Below are positions 49,886 to 60,957 of a stretch of 64,000 nucleotides of DNA, in pieces. The notes beneath the pieces are model-generated. The model made no database searches. It had not been told where the DNA came from and saw only the letters and a program-made list of their open reading frames with translations. A program made the position numbers and the translations under genes. Numbering within the stretch: position 1 is the stretch's first letter; every line of letters starts with the position of its first letter. Origin of the DNA: Agrostemma githago (taxonomy: Eukaryota > Streptophyta > Magnoliopsida > Caryophyllales > Caryophyllaceae); assembly GCA_958450325.1 (NCBI GenBank), contig OY288261.1, positions 12,947,277 to 13,011,276 on the forward strand, read 5' to 3'.

Positions 49886-50958
49886 GATCATGTACAATGG
49901 GGATTACATCTCCATCCTCTTATTTTTTCTTTCATCATATATTTTTTTGACACCTCGTAATCTCTTTCCTCTATTACCTTTTTCACTATCTATCTTCTCT
50001 TCGTCTTTTCTTCTTCAAATTTTCTTCCACAATAGAGAGGATCTCTTATGTTATTTTTCTTATTATTTCAATAATTGGATAATTAATATTGATTTGCTTA
50101 TATTGTTTTCATAATTCACTAAAGCTAATTTAAAAAAAATGGGTTAATTAAATTAAATCTAGTAACATAAAAATTATAATAAAATACATTAAATGAAAAA
50201 TACATGAAATATAACATTAAAAGTACATATTTATTAATTTATGTTCGAGCCTTGGAACATAGTCCATATATGCTCGACTAAATCGTTCTTTAAAGCCATG
50301 TGTGTTTGTTTATCATGTAATTCTTCCCTCCTAGCCATAAAGTTGTGTAAATTTCTCTCGCATACGTTCCGGGAGTAACAACAAATGACTCCGAAAAAGA
50401 GATAGATGAGTCCCCGTCATTTTCAAGTAGTTCTCAAACATATTCTTGTGGGTCAGTATAATTTAAATATTCATCTCGTTCATCTTCCACAATCATGTTG
50501 TGCATAATAATACATGTCATCATTATTTTCCATTGTAAATCAACACTCCATACTAAAACTGGCTGACGTATAATTGCCCATCGAGCTTGTAGTACCCCAA
50601 AGGCGCACTCAACGTCTTTTCTAGCACTCTCTTGAAGTTTAGTCAAAGATAAAAAGATAAAAATGAAAATATACAAAATAAAAACAAATAAAATCATTTC
50701 CAATTTTTATAAAAGATAAAAATAAAAATGATATATCTTACTATGATATACACCAAGAATAGTATATAATTTTGACCAATTGAGTAAGAACCTAGCACAA
50801 CGGTCAAGATTGTTTTTCCTCTAAAATTAGAGGAAGAAGAAGTGATCCTCTTAGCAAGAGGATGAAGGAGGAAGAAGCTACAATGGAGAGGACCTCCTCT
50901 TAGAGGAGAGAGAAGGCTAAGAGGAGGTCAATTCCTCTCTATTGTACATGCCCTAAAT
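49886..50958 (-). mobile_element. Decayed PIF/Harbinger-like element
   Basis: The ends share CATGTACAAT (left near 49890; right as complement near 50947-50956). Inside, on the minus strand at about 50434-50643, is a transposase remnant: QESARKDVECAFGVLQARWAIIRQP, then MTCIIMHNMIVEDERDEY. This is the C-terminal part of the DDE superfamily-4 (HARBI1-like) transposase. The catalytic N-terminal part is missing. Possible 3-bp duplications (TAC and TAA) are imperfect. It lies about 140 bp upstream of the coiled-coil gene's start codon. Confidence 0.6.
50434..50643 (-). pseudogene. Harbinger transposase fragment
   Basis: About 68 residues of a PIF/Harbinger transposase C-terminus, with the family's conserved ARKDVE-AFGVLQARW and IIMHNMIVEDE blocks. 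The open frame continues upstream into hydrophobic AT-rich sequence that is not transposase. The N-terminal DDE residues are absent; it is a dead fragment. Confidence 0.8.
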
Positions 50959-51591
50959 CCCGGTTAACTAAGACCATCCCCAAGCAAGGGTCATCTTAAC
51001 TGGGTCGACACTCATTCTTTCTCTTAATCTCATCTTATTTATTTTGACCCAACTACACCCTCCCATCCAGAAGGTCACGACCCAGTGTCATCGCTCAAAT
51101 CATTTTTCACTTTCTCACATTCTTTATCCAACCAAAACTTTTCTCTTACTTTTTTAATTACTAACAACAATTTATAAGTCAATTATATTTTTAATTCTGT
51201 AAATATATTAGTAAAATAAAATAATTATAATAATACGATAAATATTTTAATTTTAATCCAGATATGAATATTTTTTTTAAAAAAATAATGGAAGCTTTTA
51301 TTGACGGTTTGAAAATGTGATTTTTTTTGTGTGTTTTGTTTTTAAATACTATTTGTAATCCAAATATGGTTTAATAATTTTTTAAATAATTTGTACTTCC
51401 TCCAATTTCTTTTTATCTTCTCAATTTCCTTTTTCGGTCACTTTTTTTTTTATCTTCCCATTTCATTTCTTTTCATTTTAGTCCATAATTTTTACCATAC
51501 TACCCTTACTATTTACAACACTTTATACCTTTATTCTTTCTTATTTACACACATTTTACCCTTCTATTCTCAATATTTACTAAATTTATCA

Positions 51592-52453
51592 TCTATATAA
51601 TAATATAAAAAGGCAAACTAAGAAGTCTCCTTTCTAATAAGCCGACATGTGGCATCACTACAAGCCGACACGTGGTATCACTACAAGCCGACACGTGGCA
51701 TCACTACAACTCAATCCTTAAGCTACTAAATCAAGGTGTTTGATTTTTTGTTTTAGAAAAAAAAATCATTTGGTAATAGGTGTAATTCATTATTGAAGAG
51801 TAATATTATTCATCACTACGGAAGATTAACAAGTTGGTGACTTCGAAGTATCTTTGTATTTTTATCTATAAATATAATCAAAAGATAATATGTTTCTATA
51901 AAAATATTTTTTTAACTTATTCTAATTACAAAATACCAAAATTTAGAATTTAGCATGTTGCTTTTAGAATGACGACATTAATTACACAAATGACATTTAT
52001 ACCCTTCCCTCCTAATTAGTTTCTAATATATTTTTTAACTTAATAAGAAAAACGATAACGATAATTAAACACATAGCTAACGATGTTAACAATTTAAGCG
52101 AAAAAATATCAATTGATAACCAACGACGGTAATTAATGAGATTAACAATAATAAGACACATAATTAACATTTTACAATTAAATGATCATGACGTAAACGA
52201 TAATTAAACATTTATTTAACACTAAATTTAATCATTTGCATAAGTTTAAAAAATATTCGACAAAATAATTAAACAAGTAATTAACGATTTAAAGATCTAA
52301 TTTACGTCTATTATAAATATTAATAAAACCCCAAAAATTGTTCCAGACCTCTTCGAGACTATAAAACACTTCAAAGCTAAAACAAAGGGGATATAAATTC
52401 TTCTCAACATAAAACAAACACGTCCCGTGCGTTTGCACGGGTGAAAAAACTAG
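51592..52453 (+). mobile_element. Non-autonomous Helitron, 862 bp
   Basis: It starts TCTATATAATAATATAAAAA after an A (51591) and ends CTAG (52450-52453) before a T (52454), the A/T target of Helitrons. A hairpin CCCGTGC-GTTT-GCACGGG lies at 52424-52441, 8 nt before the CTAG. No Rep/helicase ORF. Three copies of a 23-bp unit with GCCGACACGTGG lie at 51641-51709 near the 5' end. Confidence 0.8.
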
Positions 52454-52750
52454 TTTTATATTCATTACAAAAAAAATTGTGCCAAAAGTGAATGGGAAGA
52501 TAAAAAGAAAATAGAGGAAGTATAATACTTTTATCTATGATTATAGGGAATGAAAAAAAAAACTCAAAGTATGTTAAAATGGAGCTCATTTTGTAGCACC
52601 ATAAATATTAAAATTAGTAAATCTTATTTTGAAAATTTTAACGTTTATTTGTTACGTAATTTTGGACTATAGAGTATATTTTAATGTCTAATTTGACTCT
52701 CATGAAAAACAAAAGAATATTGACAAAATGAGGGAGGGCGATGGTAAAAG

Positions 52751-53657
52751 TAGCGCTGGCAGTTAGTCGGGCCGGGCCGGGCTTCGTGCCGTGCCCGGCG
52801 GGCTTCGTGCCTGGGTGGGCCGGCCCGGTCGTGCCTAGACCCGGGCTCGTGCCGTGCCCGGCACGGAGCTCTAGCCGACCATGCCGCCGAGGCACGGCCC
52901 GAGGCCCGGGCCCGGTCGTGCCGTGCTCGGGCCGGGTCTCGTGCCCGGTCGTGCCCGGCCCGTCGTGCTAGTTTCGTGCTCGTGCCCGTGTTTCGGTTTT
53001 CGTGCCGGTTTTCGGGTTTCGGGTCGTGCCTCAATCTATTTCATATTTTTTCCAGCAAAAACAAGACGCGTTTGTGTGCGACCCGAATATTTGTAGCCTT
53101 GTAGGTAATTATATATTATAATATTTGTAGCCTTGTAGCTATCACTCCACAAGTCCCACTTTGGAAATAGTTAATACTCTTTATTAAAAAAAATTGAAAT
53201 TGTAAAAAAACACAATTACTAAAAATTACAATTACTAAAAATAATAGTAATTATACAAACTAAAAATTATAAATTAAATCTTCGTAGGATGTAAAAGAAA
53301 CTAAAAAATAATTAAAGTCGACTTGTGAAATTGTAATTGAAAAAATAATTATGTCACTTAAAAGAAGCCGTTGAGGCCGTGCCGGGCCGGGCCGGGCCGG
53401 GCCTCGGGCCCGCCGTGCCCGGGTCGGTCGTGCCTGGTCGGGCCAGCCCGCGTGCCTGTCAGCGGGCTGTCAGCGGGCCGTGCCGGATCGGGCCCGTCGT
53501 GCCCGTGCCTGGCACGGGCTTTTCAGCCTTTTCCTCGCCGAGGCCCGACGGGCCGTGCCCGTGCCAGGCCCGAATTTGCCCTCGTGCCGGGCCGGTCGTG
53601 CCAAATCTCGTGCCGGCTCGGCCGGCGGCGGCGGCCCGGCCCGAAATGCCTGCTCTA
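52751..53657. mobile_element. hAT element with GC-rich subterminal repeats, 907 bp
   Basis: Flanked by perfect 8-bp repeats GGTAAAAG (52743-52750 and 53658-53665). The ends TAGCGCTGGCAGTTAGTCGG and TAGAGCAGGCATTTCGGGCC (as complement) form an imperfect inverted repeat. About 270 bp at each end is dense in CGTGCC, GCCCGG and GGGCCG words. The centre (about 53040-53370) is AT-rich. Long ORFs in the GC-rich parts are composition artefacts. No transposase. Confidence 0.85.
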
Positions 53658-53665
53658 GGTAAAAG

Positions 53666-55245
53666 CATACGGATACACCACCTCTCTGCAAATTGGCGGA
53701 GTACTTTGCTCCTTGGCAGCTTTTGTATTTATTTTTTTATCATTTTATTTGTAGGAACAAATTGTAAGATGACACCTCAAGGTCAGGAGGAGGGTCAAGT
53801 TGCTCAAAAAAAGGTCATCAATTGACCTCTTTTGTTAGAAGGTCATGCTAATCTTTCACTTAATCTATGTTTAGGATTACCCAACTAGGTCATGACCCCT
53901 CCCTCCACCTTGCTTCGGGGGCCGTTTGTCATACTTATCAGTTTGGTTCGATATTGTAAATTTGTAATTATTATTTACGGTGTTTTGGTTCAAATACATG
54001 AAAATTCAATTTTCAATTTTGTTTCCTCAAATCTATATACTCTCCTAAACGGAAGATGATACACTTACAGGCGGGGTATGAGAATTTCATACACAGCGAA
54101 CCACATCGCGCCACGTGGATGATTAGGCTAGGGCTAAGTTAGTAATTTTACATCTTTAGTTAATTATTAAGCTTAATCTAGTTAAGTCAATTTTAGAAAT
54201 TTTTGTATATTGTTTTTTTTTTTTTTACATTTTTCGATTTCGTGAATTAATCATATAATATTGTTAATATATTTTCGATTCATTTAAAATGTAAAATTAA
54301 TTAATATGATTACATTTTGTAGTTTTTCAAAATCTTATTTATTATTATATATATGAATAACAGGTAAATATATTAAAATAAATAATTAATAATTAAAATT
54401 TTCGAAAATTTTAAAGTAACTCATGAAAATTTTATTTAAATTTTTTAATACGATTTTTTTAGTGTATTAATAATTGAAATATTTCCTACATATATATATA
54501 TATATATAATGTAATTTACAAAAACAAAAAAACGTATATCCAAAAATTTACTTTATAATTTTGGAAAATTTTAATTAAGCTTCCAGAATATATTCATGTT
54601 TTTTACTTTTTCATAATTGTGTATTCCTCAATCATCCCTAAAATTTCATAAATTTTCCAATATTATCTCTTTTTCATTATTCAATTTAGGTTAATTAGGT
54701 AACATTGAATTTTAGGGTTTAGGATTTAAAGCTTATACATTTTTTTATTTGAATTGTATTATTATTTGAATTGTATTTTCTAATTTGAATAATATCGAAT
54801 TAATTTCATCTTTTTATTTTGTTATAATTTTAATTAATTTTAATTTTAATCTTGAAAAAATCATAACATTAATAATAATCTTTTAGGAAAACAAAAAAAA
54901 ACCGAAAAATAATTGAGATGGCCGGAGCGGTGGTCGGCGCAGTGGGCCGAAGTGGTTGCACAACCGACGTGGTGGGGTGGCAGAAAGATGAACTTTGGAG
55001 TGTTGAGATATTTTTCTCTCTCTAAAAACTTATGTGGGGAAGGGGAAATGGGAGGGGTAGTGTAGTAATTTTGAGGTATGATTGAGTAATGTCAAAGTAT
55101 AAAAAAGTACCACCCAAAAATTATTATGTAAAAATATTTATTATATATATACGTCCACGTCGTAAAAAGATTATATGGAAATAGACAGAAGATGTATAGA
55201 AATATACTGCAATATGAAATGGAATGGAATGGAATGAAATATTAA
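53666..55245. other. AT-rich non-coding stretch
   Basis: No supported gene. It includes an AT dinucleotide run at about 54488-54508 and a short GC-richer patch at 54915-54980. Confidence 0.6.
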
Positions 55246-55480
55246 CTAGTGTGTTACCCGTGAAAAATTTCACGGGTTGTCCAGTTTTAGTTTCATATAA
55301 AATATTATGAAGCCAATATCGTTTGGAGAGAATACGTTAAAAGACTGAAAGTTAGTTAGTATACTAAGCTAATAGGTGTACGAAACTAAAAACAACACGT
55401 TACACATTGAAATGTGTGTCTAAGAAAAATATGATACCCGGGATACCCGTGAAAATCAATAGTAGTTTTGTAAACCAATG
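55246..55480 (-). mobile_element. Helitron-like 3' end on the minus strand
   Basis: On the minus strand a 10-bp stem (ACCCGTGAAA paired with TTTCACGGGT, 55256-55277) is followed by AACACACTAG and a T at 55245, as in Helitron 3' ends. A related copy of the following sequence recurs at about 55945-56019 and 56795-56890. The 5' end of the element was not found; the listed right edge is arbitrary. Confidence 0.5.
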
Positions 55481-55740
55481 TAAGTAGGTCTCCTGAGAGA
55501 CGGTCTCTCATTAACTTTACTGAGAAACTAAGTACAAATGAAAGTAGCAGTGATACCAAACCTAATAAAAGTAGGTACGATTAACATAAAAAAGTATATA
55601 AATATAAAGAGGGTACGCTTCTTATAAAAATAGGTACAAAACAAAGTTGTCATTTAAGGATACGAATAAGACATATAATGGTACTGAAGAGTGGTCTCTC
55701 AATAACTTAGTGAGAGACCGTCTCTCCCAAGAATTTGTGA
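55481..55740. mobile_element. MITE with inverted GAGAGACGGTCTCTC ends
   Basis: The left end has CTGAGAGACGGTCTCTCA (about 55493-55510) and the right end its complement TGAGAGACCGTCTCTCCCA (about 55711-55729). The sequence at 60358-60400 lacks this block, so it serves as an empty site: both share AATCAATAGTAGTTTTGTAA before and TTGAAAACCAAAAC after. Exact ends and target duplication are not certain. Confidence 0.65.
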
Positions 55741-56019
55741 TCTTTGAAAACCAAAACTACATTAATGCACAATTGAAAATTGATTAATGTGTGTTTCATT
55801 TTCTATGCAGTTAGTATTAATGCAGAGACGTGATTAAACTTAGACATGATCATATACTTTTATATCAATATATTTTACATGATGAACAATCATCTACCAA
55901 ATTTAGCACATGAGAGACATGCTTCTCACATGAGAGACATGAAAAATTTCACGGACTGTACAGTTTCAGTTTCATATATGGTATAATGAAGCCAGTATGG
56001 TTTGGAGAGAATACACTAA

Positions 56020-56791
56020 GGGGGCGTTTGGTTGGTGAAGGGGAAAGGGAATGAAATCAACAAAGAGTATGGAAAGGAAAGGAAAAGGTTACCCTTTGAT
56101 GTTACTTGTTGTTTGTTTGCAAAAGTAAGAGAATCATAAACAACTACAGGTCGGATATGAATACGAGTTGAATCAAAATTGGGTCGAGTTATATGAGTCA
56201 TAATTCGGGTTATGGTTAGAAATAATTTCCGACATCTTTCTTTTTACCAATTAAAAAGTTGGATTTTTTTTTTCTCTATGAGTATGCTGCTATTATATTA
56301 ATTACACCATATTTAAAATTTAAAATTGTAAAAAAAAACTACTTGTATAATATTTTAAAATTATTTTATTGATAAATGATCTTTTATAAATTTTATTTTT
56401 AAATTATTTTAATTATTTATCGTGTTAACGTTAATAACTTTTTAATTATTATTTTAAATATAATAAATTAACGGCTCAGGTCTCAAATGAGTCATCTCAA
56501 GTTCGGGTCAAATGGGTCATGGATAAAAAAATATTGACCTTGACTCTAAAATAAATGGATCAAGTGGGTTGAGTCAAAATTTAACGGGTTTGGTGGCGAT
56601 TGATGGTGAGGCTAAATAATGGGTAATGATCCAAACCCTAGGGAGTGAGGGGAATGGAGATAGAAGGGTTAGGGGTAATGGGGAGGAATGAAGGAGGGAA
56701 AGGGAATGGAAAAAATGATGAACAAGAACAAAGGGAATGGGAAAGATTGTTTCCCTTTCCCTTTCCTGTAGACCCCAAACCAAACGCCCCC
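56020..56791. mobile_element. Tourist-like (PIF/Harbinger) MITE, 772 bp
   Basis: The ends GGGGGCGTTTGGTT (56020-56033) and AACCAAACGCCCCC (56778-56791) are exact complements. Flanked by TAA (56017-56019 and 56792-56794), the Harbinger target. No transposase ORF. It splits a Helitron-like copy. Confidence 0.88.
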
Positions 56792-56891
56792 TAAGGGACT
56801 AAGGCAATAGTTAGTATACTAATAATTGGACGAAAATAAAGACAAAACGTTACATGTTTGTATGTGTGGGTAAGAAATGAGGTGTTACACT

Positions 56892-57884
56892 GATAAAAAA
56901 GATAAGTAACTAATTGAGTTTTTTGAATTAAAGAAGATCTCGTCGAAAGTTTTCCAATTTGACGAAGTTCCAATACAATGATTTGATATACAAATTTTGT
57001 GTGGTGCAACAAAATCATCTAAAAGCATTAATGAAGATAATACGCGTAACAACAAATCACAGTTAAGATACGAACGCATACTCAACTCATATATAACAAC
57101 AAATCACAGTTAACAACAAATCACAGTTAAGATAATACCCGTATGATCGGACACATATTTGAACGTTCGACTCGACTCGTGACCCTATTCACTCGACCCG
57201 TTTGATAGGTCTAACTTTTTAGAATATGTGAACCAAATATGGAGTAATTAATTTTAGAATTCAAAATGTTAGAAATGATTTATGATATTTTTTGGTAATT
57301 AATTTATATAACATGTAAAATAAAATATTCGTTAAAATATGATAAACATTCGTAATTATATCTGTATCAGTATGAAACGTACGAAATGCAACTGAAATAT
57401 GAGCATTAACTACTCCAAAGTAAGCTCAGTTTTTTTACGAATTTAGTTTTTAAAAAAAGGAAAAGGTGCGATAAACAACTTCTTACCCGTATTATAACAA
57501 TAACTCGAACCACAATTCACTTAACCGGACCCATCCAACCCTTTTCAAATCAAAGATTTTCCAAAACGGTTGTTTATGTCAACTTGAGTTAGCAATTCAT
57601 TTAATGTCAAAGCTCATCTCTATGAAAATTTACATTAGCGTAAACTTGTAGTTGGCGGGATAAATAATATTTTTTTCCTGAATTCTAAAATGATGTTATT
57701 TTTGTTTTTTATTTTAATCTTGCTAGTATGATTAATTATCACTCTCAAGCAGTCAATTCTCGAGTTGTTACTTCTTAACTATCGAACGTATAAGTAAATA
57801 AATACATTATTGACAGTCTATTCTCTTAGTATGATCTTGTAAATTGTAATTTATTAAAAATTAACAAAATTACGATTTACATAT
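56892..57884. other. AT-rich non-coding stretch
   Basis: AACAACAAATCACAGTTAA recurs in tandem at about 57050-57130. Otherwise nothing recognised. Confidence 0.5.
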
Positions 57885-60190
57885 TGTGGACATGACATAG
57901 GTCCACCCCGACGCGGCCACGCGCGGGTTTGGGGAGGCGAATGAATCTCCATATGAGATGGTCAAATTGAAATTTAAATCGAAGTAGGAGTCGCCACCGA
58001 ATTTTGTGGTCATTCGGAACCATTCGAGCCCACTCTATGTCGTAGTGGGCCATATACAAAATATGGCCCATTTCCGATGTCAGAGTTTATTGGGCTCGTC
58101 CCTTTGCATATCGATACCGATGCCGACTGGGCGGTTAATCGTATATTGAATGACTCTCGTTGCCAATGGTTTCGGACATCCGGAAACCACGGTTCTGAGT
58201 AAGGGGTGAGGGTACGTGTTGGGAAGTTCACTAAGAACACCCAACCCCGCCCGCACTTAGCGACCTTTACTAAGATATCGTTCGTTTTTTGTGTACACGG
58301 GTTAGTTCGACGGTTGAATGATATGCAAACATTATTTTCCTAAGCATGTGAGAAAAATAAAGTGGTTTGCTAAGTCGTTTAATGCATATTAAACTAATAA
58401 CGTCAAAGTTATTTTAGCATGTGAGTTCGTTTTAGTCTAATAAAACGATAAAAACAAATAAAAAGCTACAAACACGAGAAAACGAGTTAGTAACGGTGAA
58501 TAAATCGAATAAAGATGTAAATAAATAATATGCATGATTTTAGAAAAGATTTGATGACACGTGATTGATTAACACGTGTTGACCGAGGTTGAAAAAAAGT
58601 ATTTATTAAAAATATGTCGCGAAAGTCGCATTTTAATATAAGGTTCGAAAAGAATTAAAAAATAGAAAAGCGAAGAAACGAAAAAAAAGGGACTCGGCCG
58701 AGCTGGCTGTCGCGCGAGTCGCCTGACAGGCGCGCGACTCGCGTGGCAGTCTGTCCGGGTTTTTTATTTTGTCGAAAACCGTCAATTTTTATAAATCGCG
58801 TAAAAATATGGATTAATTTATACTCGATTTATATTTTCGATATTCGTCGTATTCGAAATTCGATTATGAAATCGCTATCGAATAGTCGGAATGATTTTAT
58901 AAAGAGTTTTGAAAAAAAACTTGTTTTGAACGAGAATTGAAAAAAAAAAAAAATTGAACGAAAAAGATGTTAATTTTCTCCGCGTTAAAAATCACTGAAT
59001 TTTGTTAAAAAAAGTAGTGATTTTATTAGCATCAACGAAAATCGATTTAATTTAGTTCTTGTAGGTACGATATTCGATTAGAGAATCGGTATCGTATTTT
59101 AAGAACGTTATAAAAAAGTTTTTTATCATTGAAAATAAATAAAAATATGATGCGACAAACGACCCATATTAATAATGCGAAACGATCGATAAAAAAAATA
59201 AAATAAAATTAAAAAAAACGGACGAAAAAAGGGAGAAAGACGTGAGAGAGAGAGAGAGAAAGGAGAAGAATCGGGTTGATTTACACCCTCAACCTACATG
59301 CTTTAGTTTCTCGGTATAAGGCTCGTCGGACGGTGGCTTGGGCACGGGAGCGTCGAGATGATGCGGGTGAGTTAAGGTGTCGGTTTTTGGAGCGTTTTTG
59401 TATGTGTGTGTGAGGCGTGGGTTCGGCCGGGTGACGGGACAGATTTGTCGGTTTTTGGATACTATTTCGGTATTCCTTCGGATGTGGATTTCGAGATTGT
59501 TTTTGCTATAATAATCGTGTATGAGTTGCTGAAATATTGTAGTGTGTTGATCGATAATGAATGTATATTTTGTGTTGAATATGAGGTCCTATTTATAGGA
59601 ATCGAGGTGGTCTTGCTTGTGTGACAAGAAACACCGGTTTGGATAGGAAACACGAGAGTTCGTAAGGAAATAAACTTCTCGTTTCTTGGTGAATAAGCCA
59701 AGAATCTCGGCTGGTGGGGAGGTATCTCGGCTGTTTCAGCCGAGTATCAGAGCACGGGTGATACTTTGTTTCGGTTTCCGGATAGAATTCCTACTTGAGA
59801 TTGAATTCCATCCTTAAAAGGATTTGTTTAATATTATTTGAAGGCTGATTTTTGTAGTGTTTCAGTCTGAATTGGACGTGTAATGACACGGCCAGACCGC
59901 GTGACTCGGGAAAAAATATCTTTGACCGGGTTTGACTCGGTCGCTAAAAGACGGTTTTACCCCCGGTGTCGGAATCGACTCAAATTAGTCTCATTTGACT
60001 CGAAACGACCCACTGGGCCTAGATTTGAGGTTGGTTTTGTGAGATTTGTACTCTGTAATAAGCCTAAACCAAATGTCCATGATTTCGAGCCCATATCCGA
60101 GCCCATTAAAGCACGTTTGCGTCCTATCATCATCGGGTGTTTGGCGGGACCTACTATAGACACCTGGCGGTCAAAATGTGGGTGTCTACA
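57885..60190 (-). mobile_element. Solo LTR of the array family, diverged
   Basis: 2306 bp, with the same ends as the array LTRs: TGTGGACATGACATAGG at the left and GTGGGTGTCTACA at the right (plus strand). No internal region is attached on either side. The flanks CATAT (57880-57884) and TATAT (60191-60195) agree in four of five bases. It is clearly more diverged from the array LTRs than they are from each other. It independently confirms the LTR borders. Confidence 0.85.
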
Positions 60191-60957
60191 TATATACATG
60201 ATCGTAAATAGAAGTAATATATATAAACTTGTGCACCCGTGAAAGACCCTTTTATTCACCAATTACTAATTCTTACTATTGTTTCAATCAATCCCATAAA
60301 ATACAACTTAATTAAGGCTCTTACCTTCTTTCTGATGCAATTAGTTTTGTAACATAGAATCAATAGTAGTTTTGTAAACCAATGTATATCATTGAAAACC
60401 AAAACCACATTAATGCACAATTGAAAATTGATTAATGTGTGTTTCATTTTCTATGCAATTAGTATTAATGCATAGACGTGGTTAAACTTAGACGTGATCG
60501 ATATACTTTTATATCAATATATTTTACATAATGAATAATTATTTACCAAATTTACTGGAATATACATTAGTGAGATAAGAAATTACTAAATTATTATTTT
60601 AATATTTTAAATCAAAAAATGAATTTTATAATTTTAGACGGATTATTATTTAATAATTCCAATATACAATGTTTTTTTGTCAATTTAAATTAATATTTAT
60701 AATAAAAAGAAAAATATTAGTAATCTTTAATAATATGACAACGCCTCATCACCCTATATTCTGACCCGACCGTGACCTTCATACTCGGGTTGTTTGACAT
60801 TTTTATATGAAATGTTCTGAAGCAAAAAAATACGGAGTAATTAATTTAGATTCGACGCAACGCATCAATTAATTTTAATATTTAAGTCTGTTAATAGTGA
60901 TTTTGATACATTTGTTCATTATATTAATGAAGGAAAAAATTATGAGAAAACCAATTT
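60191..60957. repeat. Second copy of a 55.7-kb repeat
   Basis: 60358-60560 matches 55454-55482 plus 55745-55905 (for example GATTAATGTGTGTTTCATTT). Nothing else recognised here. Confidence 0.65.

Larger units (their letters stand above)
50974..53922. mobile_element. Possible larger DNA transposon holding the Helitron and a hAT element
   Basis: The left edge has CCCCAAGCAAGGGTCATC (50978) and the right edge, as complement, CCCCGAAGCAAGG followed by GGGTCATGACC. GGTCAT-type words recur near both edges (51075 and 53780-53895). This may be one element split by 51592-52453 and 52751-53657, but the match is short and no target duplication was confirmed. Confidence 0.3.

Noticed and set aside
52764..53030. 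Long overlapping ORFs on both strands in the GC-rich blocks
   Set aside because: They are open in several frames at once because stop codons are rare in GC-rich repeats; the block is a hAT subterminal region.
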